A stretch of DNA of 5,479 nt from Eubacteriales bacterium (lineage in GTDB: Bacteria; Bacillota_A; Clostridia; Christensenellales; Aristaeellaceae): assembly GCA_028692205.1 (NCBI GenBank), contig JAQUXV010000202.1, positions 1 to 5,479 on the forward strand, given 5' to 3'. Position numbers and translations under genes: made by a program. This document shows, piece after piece, positions 1 through 5,479 of this stretch (its first letter is position 1; every line of letters begins with the position of its first letter). A model generated the notes under the pieces. The model did not search any database. It was not told where the DNA came from and saw only the letters and a list, made by a program, of their open reading frames with translations.

Positions 1-1909
1 AAAGCGCGGCAATCACCTGCACGGTTTTCCCAAGGCCCATTTCGTCGGCCAGAATGCCGCCCATGCGCGCCTCGTACAGCGATAAAATCCACCCGGTTCC
101 GCGCTTCTGGTAGGGCGCCAGTTTGCGTTGCAGCCGTGAAGGGATATACTTTTCCGCCTGTTCGGCGCGCTCGGTAAGCGCCTTTGTGGCGTGCTCCACC
201 TCGCCGGAAGCTTCCACTTCGCCACCGGCCATGCGCATCATGCTTACCATGTACGCCGCCCGGTAGGACCCGAAGCTCAGCTCCCGCGCGTCCGGCGCGG
301 CGTGGGGATCATCAATCGCGGCGGCTTCCAGCAACTCCTGCGCCACCGGCGCGAGGGCGGCCATATCCCGCACATCCAGAAACTCGCCGCTCTTCAAGCG
401 CACATATTGCTGGCGGGCCTGCACGGCCTGCAAAATCGGCACCAGCTCGCTCACCGGCTCCGTGCCGTCCAGCAGGGAGAATACCAGCCGCCCGCCCCGC
501 ATCCGGAAAGCCGCCTTGCCGTTAAAGCGGCGCGGGCGAATTTTACGGAAGTCCTCGCTTACATACACATCCGCCAGCTTACCCAGTTCCGTAACGCCCT
601 GTGTGCAAAACGCGAGAATTTCCCGCGCGCGGCGCAGCACGATGCGCCCTTCGCGCACCACGAAGCCCGCGTCGGAAAAGAAATCCAGCAGTTCGCTTTC
701 GGTGCGCCCGTCCCGTAAAAGTAGTTTTGGCCTTTCCTGAAGATCCGTGGTCACGGAACGCGCACCGCTTTCCGCCTCGAAGGGGTCGATAACCTGCCCG
801 CCGTAATGCAGTTCCACCCGCGCTTCCACATTGCCGTCCCGCAGGTCGATATATACCTTGGCCTTCAGCGGTTCATTCAGCAGCCGGCCGCTCAGGCTTG
901 CCTCGGGCACCACGGCGCCCACGGTAGACAGTGCCGGAAGCAGCATGGAAAGCGCATCCTCCGTCTCCCCGCTCGGGCAGCGGAAGGTGGTTCCCTGCGC
1001 GGCCAGCAGCCTGCAAACACGCGCCTGAGCGCTGTGCAGGCGCACGACCCGCCCGCCGTAAAGCACGTAGCGCGCATCAGGCGTCACCGGCCGCAAATCG
1101 TCCATTCCGTCCGTATGCACAACAATTTCGTCGCCCTCCAGCGTTACCGAAAAGCACAGCGGCAGCTCCACCGTGTGTACGTTCGGCTGCGCCTGCCGGC
1201 CTTGCCGCGTCATCAGCAAAAACGGCCTGTTCTCCAAAAAGCGGAGCACGCTTTGTAAAAACGCGCCTGTTAAAACCAAAAACCGGCCCTCGGCGGCAGG
1301 GCGGTTCGCCTCGCCGTCGTCCGCCTCATCCGCATTTCCTTCCCGCAGGGGCACATGGCTCAGCAGCATCGCCAGCAGCGCTTCGTCGTCCTTGGAGAAG
1401 CGCATGCCGGAAGGCCTGTAGGCAAAACGGGAGGAAAGCTCCAACGTAGCGCCGCGCGTATAGCAGGTTAACAGTTCCGGAATATTGCGTACGGCATACA
1501 GCCGTTCCTGCCCGATTTGCAGCCCAAGCCCCGCGCGCCCGTCCTCAAACAGGCGCAGCGCAACCGCGATGCGCACACTCTCACCGCCGGGCATGGCACG
1601 GCCGAGCGCCAGCAGCATATCCCGCCCCAGCGCCAGCTCCTGTTCCTGCCGAAGGCTCGCCAGCGAGCCGTCCGCACCGGCTTTGAGCATTGCGGCCACG
1701 ATATGCCCGCAGCCCTCGCTTCCGCTCGCGCCGCACGTACATTCCGCCCTGCCGTCGGCGCGCAGCGTCACCGTCTGCGCCGGGCTGGTGCCAACACGCA
1801 GAACCAGCGTGTCCGGCCTCTGCTCCGCCGTTGTCACGCTGCCGCGACGGTAGATCTCCTCACCCTCCAGCAAGGGCGTTACCGGGTTCTCCGGCCCGTT
1901 TTTCTGCAT
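1..1909 (-). CDS. SNF2-family DEAD/DEAH-box ATPase with N-terminal SWIM zinc finger (partial, 3' end beyond window)
   Basis: The minus-strand frame is open from ATG 1909 to the window edge (636 full codons, no stop) and encodes the N-terminal half of a SWI2/SNF2-type ATPase. Seen directly: a SWIM-type zinc-binding motif C57-x-C59-x7-C67-x-H69; a long middle region (about residues 100-590) without motifs I can name, placed where this family carries the bacterial SNF2-associated domain; a Q-motif-like stretch with P599-Y600-Q601 and W607; and the Walker A motif DEMGLGKT at 622-629 (K628 would bind ATP phosphate). The DEAH box and helicase C-terminal domain should lie beyond the left edge. From memory, complete members are about 1,050-1,100 residues, so roughly 60% is present. 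Family knowledge: these are DNA- or nucleoprotein-translocating ATPases; the SWIM finger is thought to bind nucleic acid or protein. The cellular role of this clade is poorly defined, so no symbol is given. The start is fixed by a strong SD. The gene is divergent from the hydrolase at 2149. Confidence 0.93.
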   Translation of the reverse strand, partial: MQKNGPENPVTPLLEGEEIYRRGSVTTAEQRPDTLVLRVGTSPAQTVTLRADGRAECTCGASGSEGCGHIVAAMLKAGADGSLASLRQEQELALGRDMLLALGRAMPGGESVRIAVALRLFEDGRAGLGLQIGQERLYAVRNIPELLTCYTRGATLELSSRFAYRPSGMRFSKDDEALLAMLLSHVPLREGNADEADDGEANRPAAEGRFLVLTGAFLQSVLRFLENRPFLLMTRQGRQAQPNVHTVELPLCFSVTLEGDEIVVHTDGMDDLRPVTPDARYVLYGGRVVRLHSAQARVCRLLAAQGTTFRCPSGETEDALSMLLPALSTVGAVVPEASLSGRLLNEPLKAKVYIDLRDGNVEARVELHYGGQVIDPFEAESGARSVTTDLQERPKLLLRDGRTESELLDFFSDAGFVVREGRIVLRRAREILAFCTQGVTELGKLADVYVSEDFRKIRPRRFNGKAAFRMRGGRLVFSLLDGTEPVSELVPILQAVQARQQYVRLKSGEFLDVRDMAALAPVAQELLEAAAIDDPHAAPDARELSFGSYRAAYMVSMMRMAGGEVEASGEVEHATKALTERAEQAEKYIPSRLQRKLAPYQKRGTGWILSLYEARMGGILADEMGLGKTVQVIAAL

Positions 1910-1914
1910 GAGCG

Positions 1915-1921
1915 CCTCCTT
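1915..1921 (-). promoter_or_regulatory. Ribosome binding site of the SNF2-family gene
   Basis: Read on the minus strand this is AAGGAGG followed by a 5-base spacer (CGCTC) and ATG at 1909. The near-perfect Shine-Dalgarno match decides the start codon. No promoter for this gene could be called with confidence: upstream minus-strand sequence offers only weak hexamers, such as a TTGAAA with TGGTAA 17 bases on. Confidence 0.85.
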
Positions 1922-1992
1922 ATTACCATCTAGTTACTATTCTGCTTTCAAGCCAAATCCTCCTCCCCCGTTCCAACCCCCGCCGTAAAATC

Positions 1993-2037
1993 CGGCGTAG
2001 AGCGGGGCGGTCGTCCCCCCGACGGCGTGGAGCCGGG
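1993..2037. repeat. Imperfect 15-bp direct repeat, 30 bp apart, in the divergent intergenic region
   Basis: CGGCGTAGAGCGGGG (1993-2007) recurs as CGGCGTGGAGCCGGG (2023-2037), matching at 13 of 15 positions with start points exactly 30 bp apart. The stretch is very GC-rich and also holds short dyads (GTCG/CGAC around 2010-2023, and CCCCGC near 1979 against GCGGGG near 2002-2007). It lies between the helicase start and the hydrolase promoter. It could be an operator, a remnant of a small repeat, or chance in GC-rich DNA. I see no coding potential in 1922-2084. Confidence 0.4.
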
Positions 2038-2084
2038 AAAGCCCTCCCAGCGCGGCCCGACAGGCACGCAAGCAGGCCTGAGCA

Positions 2085-2113
2085 TTGACTTTTCAACGGT
2101 TTCGTGCTATGAT
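2085..2113 (+). promoter_or_regulatory. Sigma-A type promoter for the serine hydrolase gene
   Basis: TTGACT (2085-2090), a 17-base spacer, then TATGAT (2108-2113): each hexamer has one mismatch to TTGACA/TATAAT, with optimal spacing. Transcription would start near 2119-2121, giving a 5' leader of about 30 bases before ATG 2149. No operator-like palindrome overlaps it. Confidence 0.85.
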
Positions 2114-2133
2114 GCACCCGCAAATCATCCTTC

Positions 2134-2139
2134 GGGAGG
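2134..2139 (+). promoter_or_regulatory. Ribosome binding site of the serine hydrolase gene
   Basis: GGGAGG lies 9 bases before ATG 2149, a good Shine-Dalgarno at normal spacing. It supports that start over internal methionines such as codon 12. Confidence 0.75.
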
Positions 2140-2148
2140 CGAACGATC

Positions 2149-3321
2149 ATGAAGAAAGTGCGTAAGGACGTCGCGCGTGTAATGGACGATACCATCGCCC
2201 GGGGCGAAACCCCCTGTGCGCTCACCCTGCTGTGGCGTCGCGGCGAGGAAGCTTTTCTGTGTGGCAGCGGCCACGCCGATCTGGGCCGTAACACGCCCAT
2301 TTGCCGGGATACGATTTTCAGGCTCTACTCGCTTACCAAGCCCATGACGGCCGTCACTGCGATGACCCTTGTGGAACGCGGGCTGCTGGATCTGCTTGCC
2401 CCCGTATCGGATTTTCTGGAAGGGTTCAAGGACCAGCGCGTGGCCATCAGCGACAGCGAAACGGTGCCCGTGAACCGGCCCGTGCAGGTGCGCGACCTGT
2501 TTTCGATGACTTCGGGGCTGTGCTATCCGGGTGAAACAACGCCCGCGGAGCGTGCGGCCGGCGTGCTTTTCGCCGAGCTGGAGCGGGAGACAGCCGAAGG
2601 CAACGCCCCCGATACGATCGCCGTTGCCAACCGCATCGGCGGACTGCCGCTGATGTTTCAGCCGGGCGAACGCTGGCAGTACGGCACCTCGGCGGATGTT
2701 TTGGGCGCGATTATCGAGATCGTTTCCGGCAAACCGCTGGACGAATACATGACCAAAGCGCTTTTCGCCCCGCTGGGCATGGAAGATACGGGTTTCTTTG
2801 TGCCCGAGGAGAAGCAGGACCGCCTTGCCACGCTTTACGAGCGGAAGAACGGAATGCTCTCTCCCTATCCGGAGGGTTATCTGGCCGTAGGCGCGAGCAC
2901 GGTTCGGCCGCCATATATCGCGGGCGGCGCGGGCGCCGTTTCCACCATCGACGATGTTCTTTCCTTCGCCCGGATGTTGCTGAACAACGGCTCCCTCGGC
3001 GGCACACGCGTCCTCTCCCCGTCTTCGGTGGAGTGGCTTTCCCACAACCACCTGACCGATGAGCAGAAAAAAACGGTCTATTTCGATTCGCTTTACGGCT
3101 ACGGGTATGGCGGCCTGATGCGCGTACTGGAGGATCCCGCCAAAAGCTACACGCTCGGCGTGCCCGGCGAATTCGGATGGGACGGCTGGACAGGCCCCTA
3201 CATGACCGTTTGCCCGAAAGAAGATATGATCCTTCTGATCATGCAGCAGCGTACCGAATCCGGCACAACGCCGCTGACGCGCAAAATCCGCAGCATCGTC
3301 TATTCGCGCGTGCTTTCCTGA
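2149..3321 (+). CDS. Serine hydrolase, beta-lactamase (class C)/EstB-like esterase family
   Basis: A 390-residue protein of the Beta-lactamase family (Pfam PF00144), whose members include esterases, D-aminopeptidases, carboxypeptidases and class C beta-lactamases. Seen directly: the nucleophile motif S61-L-T-K64 (family S-x-x-K), the conserved structural motif LFSMTSGL at 117-124, a second catalytic-type motif Y178-G-T-S (place of Y-x-N/Y-x-S), and near the C-terminus GEFGWDGWTG (340-349) where penicillin-recognising enzymes carry KTG or HxG. Length and motif spacing resemble EstB-type esterases, in which a tryptophan occupies the third-motif region; that comparison is from memory. The N-terminus (MKKVRKDVARV...) has no hydrophobic signal segment, so a cytoplasmic location is inferred, which argues against a periplasmic or secreted beta-lactamase. 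It has its own promoter and SD and appears monocistronic; no terminator is evident after TGA 3319-3321. The substrate cannot be told; an esterase or amide hydrolase is most likely. Confidence 0.92.
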   Translation: MKKVRKDVARVMDDTIARGETPCALTLLWRRGEEAFLCGSGHADLGRNTPICRDTIFRLYSLTKPMTAVTAMTLVERGLLDLLAPVSDFLEGFKDQRVAISDSETVPVNRPVQVRDLFSMTSGLCYPGETTPAERAAGVLFAELERETAEGNAPDTIAVANRIGGLPLMFQPGERWQYGTSADVLGAIIEIVSGKPLDEYMTKALFAPLGMEDTGFFVPEEKQDRLATLYERKNGMLSPYPEGYLAVGASTVRPPYIAGGAGAVSTIDDVLSFARMLLNNGSLGGTRVLSPSSVEWLSHNHLTDEQKKTVYFDSLYGYGYGGLMRVLEDPAKSYTLGVPGEFGWDGWTGPYMTVCPKEDMILLIMQQRTESGTTPLTRKIRSIVYSRVLS

Positions 3322-3346
3322 TCCGCAGCCGTCCCAACGGAAATGC

Positions 3347-3375
3347 TTGCCAAAAGCAGGCGGCGCGCGTATAAT
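3347..3375 (+). promoter_or_regulatory. Sigma-A type promoter for the serS T-box leader
   Basis: TTGCCA (3347-3352), 17-base spacer, perfect TATAAT (3370-3375). Transcription should begin near 3381-3383, immediately before the T-box Stem I. The -35 box lies only 25 bases after the hydrolase stop codon. Confidence 0.88.
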
Positions 3376-3381
3376 ACATCC

Positions 3382-3622
3382 ACAGCGATGAACGCGGCGG
3401 GGATCGCAGCGCTTTTGCAGAGAACTGGCGGTTGGTGCAAGCCCGAAAAAGCGCGCAGTCCTTTCCACCGCAAGAGCCGTCGGCGATGAACCGGCCGGGT
3501 ATGCCCGATACAGCAGGTAAAAGAGAAGCGCAGGCCAAACCCTCGCGCTTAAGCCGGGTGGCACCGCGGAGAAACGCACCCTCCGTCCCTGCGATGGCGT
3601 AAGCCGTCGGCAGGGGCGTTTT
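3382..3622 (+). promoter_or_regulatory. T-box riboswitch (tRNA-Ser-sensing leader of serS)
   Basis: A cis-acting RNA that binds uncharged tRNA and permits readthrough into serS. Stem I: a perfect 8-bp helix GCGCTTTT (3409-3416)/AAAAGCGC (3447-3454) encloses a typical distal region (AGAGAACTGGCGGTTGGTG, 3419-3437, then CAAGCC). The 3' side of the specifier loop reads TCC-ACC at 3464-3469, so the specifier is probably UCC (serine), with GCGG/CCGC pairing just outside it. Stem III: AAGCGC (3526-3531)/GCGCTT (3545-3550). The T-box consensus AAGCCGGGTGGCACCGCGG spans 3551-3569. Its acceptor-pairing bulge TGGC (3559-3562) would pair with a 3' GCCA end; bacterial tRNA-Ser carries G as discriminator base, which fits. 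Antiterminator: GGG 3556-3558 with CCC 3587-3589, and GCGGA 3566-3570 with TCCGT 3582-3586. The CGTCCC stretch is shared with the terminator, giving the usual either/or switch. The exact specifier-loop fold is inferred by eye. Confidence 0.93.
3584..3622 (+). terminator. T-box intrinsic terminator upstream of serS
   Basis: CGTCCCTGC (3584-3592) pairs with GCAGGGGCG (3610-3618), with a G-U pair; an inner helix GATGGC (3593-3598)/GCCGTC (3603-3608) closes a GTAA loop. The hairpin is followed by TTTT (3619-3622) and an AT-rich stretch. Its 5' arm overlaps the 3' arm of the antiterminator, so it forms when charged tRNA-Ser dominates. Confidence 0.88.
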
Positions 3623-3646
3623 CATATTCATCTGGCCGATGATCAC

Positions 3647-3653
3647 AGGAGGG
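3647..3653 (+). promoter_or_regulatory. Ribosome binding site of serS
   Basis: AGGAGGG followed by 7 bases (AACCAAC) and ATG 3661: a near-ideal Shine-Dalgarno that fixes the serS start. It lies downstream of the T-box terminator, so control is by transcription attenuation rather than by hiding the RBS. Confidence 0.88.
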
Positions 3654-3660
3654 AACCAAC

Positions 3661-4935
3661 ATGCTGGATATTCGCAGGATTCGTCAAAACCCGCAGGAAC
3701 TCAAGGATATGCTTGTCAGCCGCAATATGGACGCGAACGCTGTGGACGCTTTTCTGGAAAAGGATGAGCGCCGCCGCGCGCTGATGGCCGAAGTAGAGGT
3801 TAAAAAAGCGCTTCGCAACCAAACCAGCAAGCAGATCGGCGTCGCCCGCAAAAACGGCGCGCCCGAGGCCGAAACCGCCGCTATCATGGACGAGATGCGC
3901 AAGCTTGGCGACGAGATTACCGCCATCGACGGCGATATTGCCGATTTGGACGCGGCCATGAACGATTTTTTAATGAGCACCCCCAACTACCCGCACGCAT
4001 CCGTACCCCTGGGGAAGGATGATACCGCAAACGTGGAACAGCGCCGCTGGGGCATGCCGCGCGCGTTTGCGTGGGAACCCAAGCCCCATTGGGACATCGG
4101 CACCGACCTGAAAATTCTCGATTTTGACGCCGCCGCCAAGATCAGCGGCGCGCGCTTCACAGTCTACCGCGGGTTGGGCGCGCGGCTGGAAAGGGCGATT
4201 ATCAGCTTCTTTCTGGACACGCACACCGCGGCCGGGTACGAGGAGATTCTTCCGCCCTACATGGTCACCCGCACAACCATGACCGGCACCGGCCAGCTGC
4301 CCAAGTTTGAGGAGGACGCCTACAAGGTGGACCCCAACACCTTCCTCATTCCCACCGCCGAGGTGCCCGTAACCAACCTGTACCGGGATATGATTCTGGA
4401 CGGAGAAACGCTGCCCATCCGGCATTGCGCGTTCTCCGCCTGCTTCCGCAGCGAGGCGGGCAGCGCGGGCCGCGATACCCGCGGGCTGATCCGCCAGCAC
4501 CAGTTCAACAAGGTGGAAATGGTGAAGATCGCCAAGCCCGAGCAGAGCTACGACGAGCTGGAAACCATGACCGCCGAGGCCGAGAAGGTGCTACAGCTGC
4601 TGGGTCTCCCCTACCGCGTGGTTTGCCTGTCCACAGGCGATATGGGCTTCAGCGCCGCGAAAACATACGACATCGAAGTATGGATGCCCAGCTATAACCG
4701 CTATGTGGAAATCTCCAGCTGCTCCAACTGCGAGGATTTTCAGGCCCGCCGCGCGAGCATCCGCTACCGTGAGAACCCGAAGGACAAGCCGCAGTTCTGC
4801 CACACTCTGAACGGCAGCGGCGTGGCCGTGGGCCGCACGGTGGCCGCGATTCTGGAGAACTACCAGAACGAGGACGGTTCCGTCACCGTACCGGAAGCGC
4901 TTCGCCCCTTCATGCATGTAGACGTCATTCGCTGA
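3661..4935 (+). CDS. serS: Seryl-tRNA synthetase (SerRS, class IIa)
   Basis: This cytoplasmic homodimeric enzyme activates serine with ATP and loads it onto tRNA-Ser; bacterial SerRS also serylates tRNA-Sec where present. At 424 residues it is full length (bacterial enzymes are about 425-430). Seen directly: an N-terminal domain starting [12 protein letters not shown], then charged heptad-like helices (about 28-100), the tRNA-binding antiparallel coiled coil; the serine-binding T232-A-E-V-P236; class II motif 2 from F262-R263-S264-E265 through G270-R271-D272-T273-R274-G275-L276 to F282; E350-I-S-S-C354-S-N-C357-E-D on the active-site side; and motif 3 N384-G-S-G-V-A-V-G-R392 with the ATP-contacting arginine. 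All expected motifs are intact and no frameshift is seen. Expression is controlled by the T-box leader just upstream, which ties synthesis to uncharged tRNA-Ser. A strong hairpin at 5008-5050 follows the gene, and the next gene is convergent, so serS appears monocistronic. Confidence 0.98.
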   Translation: MLDIRRIRQNPQELKDMLVSRNMDANAVDAFLEKDERRRALMAEVEVKKALRNQTSKQIGVARKNGAPEAETAAIMDEMRKLGDEITAIDGDIADLDAAMNDFLMSTPNYPHASVPLGKDDTANVEQRRWGMPRAFAWEPKPHWDIGTDLKILDFDAAAKISGARFTVYRGLGARLERAIISFFLDTHTAAGYEEILPPYMVTRTTMTGTGQLPKFEEDAYKVDPNTFLIPTAEVPVTNLYRDMILDGETLPIRHCAFSACFRSEAGSAGRDTRGLIRQHQFNKVEMVKIAKPEQSYDELETMTAEAEKVLQLLGLPYRVVCLSTGDMGFSAAKTYDIEVWMPSYNRYVEISSCSNCEDFQARRASIRYRENPKDKPQFCHTLNGSGVAVGRTVAAILENYQNEDGSVTVPEALRPFMHVDVIR

Positions 4936-4947
4936 CGTCCGCCGATC

Positions 4948-4973
4948 CGGCGAGGCTGGATTGGCCTTCGCCG
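4948..4973. other. GC-rich hairpin just after serS
   Basis: CGGCGAGGC (4948-4956) can pair with GCCTTCGCCG (4964-4973), with one bulged base and a 7-base loop. No T-tract follows, so it is not a convincing terminator. It may be a 3'-end stabilising structure or chance in GC-rich DNA. Confidence 0.35.
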
Positions 4974-5007
4974 CCCGGAATAATTGCTTCGCCGCAAACC
5001 CGACGGC

Positions 5008-5050
5008 GCAACGAAAAAAAGCTTCCTTCACCGGGAGCTTTTTTCGTTGC
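5008..5050. terminator. Probable bidirectional intrinsic terminator between serS and the convergent gene
   Basis: GCTTCC (5021-5026) pairs with GGGAGC (5033-5038) with one T-G pair, flanked by A7 (5014-5020) on the left and T6 (5039-5044) on the right; GCAACG (5008-5013) and CGTTGC (5045-5050) extend the dyad. Read rightwards it gives a hairpin plus a U-tract, ending serS. Read leftwards it gives a hairpin plus U7, ending the gene at 5130-5479. This symmetrical layout suits convergent genes. Beyond it, 5051-5129 holds no gene or clear signal. Confidence 0.9.
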
Positions 5051-5129
5051 TGTTAAACGGGGACGAAACCCCTCCAAATATAAAAGAGTACATGCGACAA
5101 CACAAACAGGCCTACTTTGTCAAACCGGG

Positions 5130-5479
5130 TTATATCTGATCGGAATCGCTGCCGCCCGTCAGCCGAAGGGTGCGCAGCACCGTTTCCAAATCAGCAAGCA
5201 GCGCGTTATCCGGCAAAAGAGTGACGTCATAGTAATAGCAGCAAAAGTCCAGGCTCGTGCCGCCGACGATGGTTTCGGCATAATAGTACGGGCCGTCGCT
5301 GTCCGTCATTAAGAAAATGTAGAAGGGGATTCCCGCATCCGTATCGGCAATGTCCGCCAGTGTGGGCTTCTTGTCGGCAAAGGTTGCCATCACTTCGGCA
5401 ACGTAGGCGCTTTTCTCCTCCGCCGTCGCATCGGAAAGTGTGAACCCTTTATAGTCTTCCACCGCCGTCATGGCGGCGT
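5130..5479 (-). CDS. Hypothetical protein, C-terminal part (5' end beyond window)
   Basis: The minus-strand frame ends at TAA 5130-5132 and stays open to the right edge. An ATG at 5471 would give 113 residues (MTAVEDYKGFTLSD...), but the frame continues upstream (two alanine codons are visible), so I treat it as the C-terminal part of a longer protein. Only 8 bases precede that ATG, too few to judge a Shine-Dalgarno. I do not recognise the family. Numbering from that ATG, the visible part is acidic: an amphipathic, alanine/glutamate-rich helix-like stretch (about 15-40), then a beta-like section rich in aromatic residues, including PYYYAET, a Gly-Gly turn and DFCCYYYD, and an acidic tail ending SDSDQI. 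No transmembrane segment is visible. The look is that of a small alpha/beta C-terminal domain, perhaps of a secreted protein or lipoprotein, but this is a guess because the N-terminus is missing. It converges on serS with the shared terminator between them. Confidence 0.7.
   Translation of the reverse strand, partial: AAMTAVEDYKGFTLSDATAEEKSAYVAEVMATFADKKPTLADIADTDAGIPFYIFLMTDSDGPYYYAETIVGGTSLDFCCYYYDVTLLPDNALLADLETVLRTLRLTGGSDSDQI

Noticed and set aside
191..1933. Several plus-strand open frames of 60-175 codons across the helicase gene
   Set aside because: They are antisense shadows of a continuous minus-strand frame with SWIM and Walker A motifs. Their translations are low-complexity Pro/Ala/Arg-rich and lack good ribosome binding sites.
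2125..3579. 484-codon open frame on the minus strand opposite the hydrolase
   Set aside because: It is antisense to a clear family protein, also crosses the T-box, has no recognisable motifs, and reads as the arginine/histidine/glycine-rich shadow usual in GC-rich coding DNA.
4921..4939. Direct repeat of GACGTC around the serS stop codon
   Set aside because: A 6-bp repeat with one copy inside serS codons; too short to mean anything by itself.
3684..5031. Minus-strand open frames opposite serS (100, 176, 71 and 146 codons) and a 90-codon plus-strand frame
   Set aside because: They overlap the fully conserved serS coding frame and show no motif or start signal; one runs through the terminator region.
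5059..5072. Small hairpin GGGG-ACGAAA-CCCC after the terminator
   Set aside because: Only 4 bp with no U-tract or conserved context; probably chance.
1..5479. CRISPR arrays, tRNA or rRNA genes, insertion-sequence ends, attachment sites
   Set aside because: I found no regularly spaced repeats, cloverleaf-like sequence, transposase motifs or terminal inverted repeats. The window looks like ordinary chromosomal housekeeping DNA.

Overview
The window reads as the chromosome of a GC-rich Gram-positive bacterium, most likely a member of the Clostridia (Bacillota). The signs are strong AGGAGG ribosome binding sites, near-consensus sigma-A promoters, a T-box leader in front of an aminoacyl-tRNA synthetase gene, and a SWIM/SNF2 helicase of the type common in Firmicutes. 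No species can be named from the sequence.

Layout, left to right. Positions 1-1909 (minus strand) hold the first 636 codons of a large SNF2-family ATPase; the gene runs off the left edge just after its Walker A motif. Positions 1910-2148 are a divergent intergenic region with a GC-rich imperfect repeat and a strong plus-strand promoter. Positions 2149-3321 (plus) encode a cytoplasmic serine hydrolase of the beta-lactamase/EstB-like esterase family. Positions 3347-3660 carry a second near-perfect promoter, a complete T-box riboswitch with its terminator, and a ribosome binding site, all feeding serS (3661-4935, plus; seryl-tRNA synthetase). A terminator that appears to work in both directions (5008-5050) separates serS from a convergent minus-strand gene of unknown function (5130 to the right edge), of which only the C-terminal part is visible.

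How the parts relate. The genes look like separate transcription units rather than one operon: the helicase and hydrolase are divergent, serS has its own promoter and T-box, and the last gene converges on serS. The best-defined regulatory circuit is the serS leader. Its putative specifier codon (UCC) and its acceptor-pairing bulge (UGGC, matching a G discriminator base) both point to uncharged tRNA-Ser as the ligand. Low serine charging should therefore stabilise the antiterminator and raise serS expression.

I found no convincing sign of a new biological system, mobile element, CRISPR array, tRNA or rRNA. The items most worth a second look are the unidentified C-terminal protein, the atypical active-site motifs of the hydrolase, and the tRNA-Ser-specific T-box.
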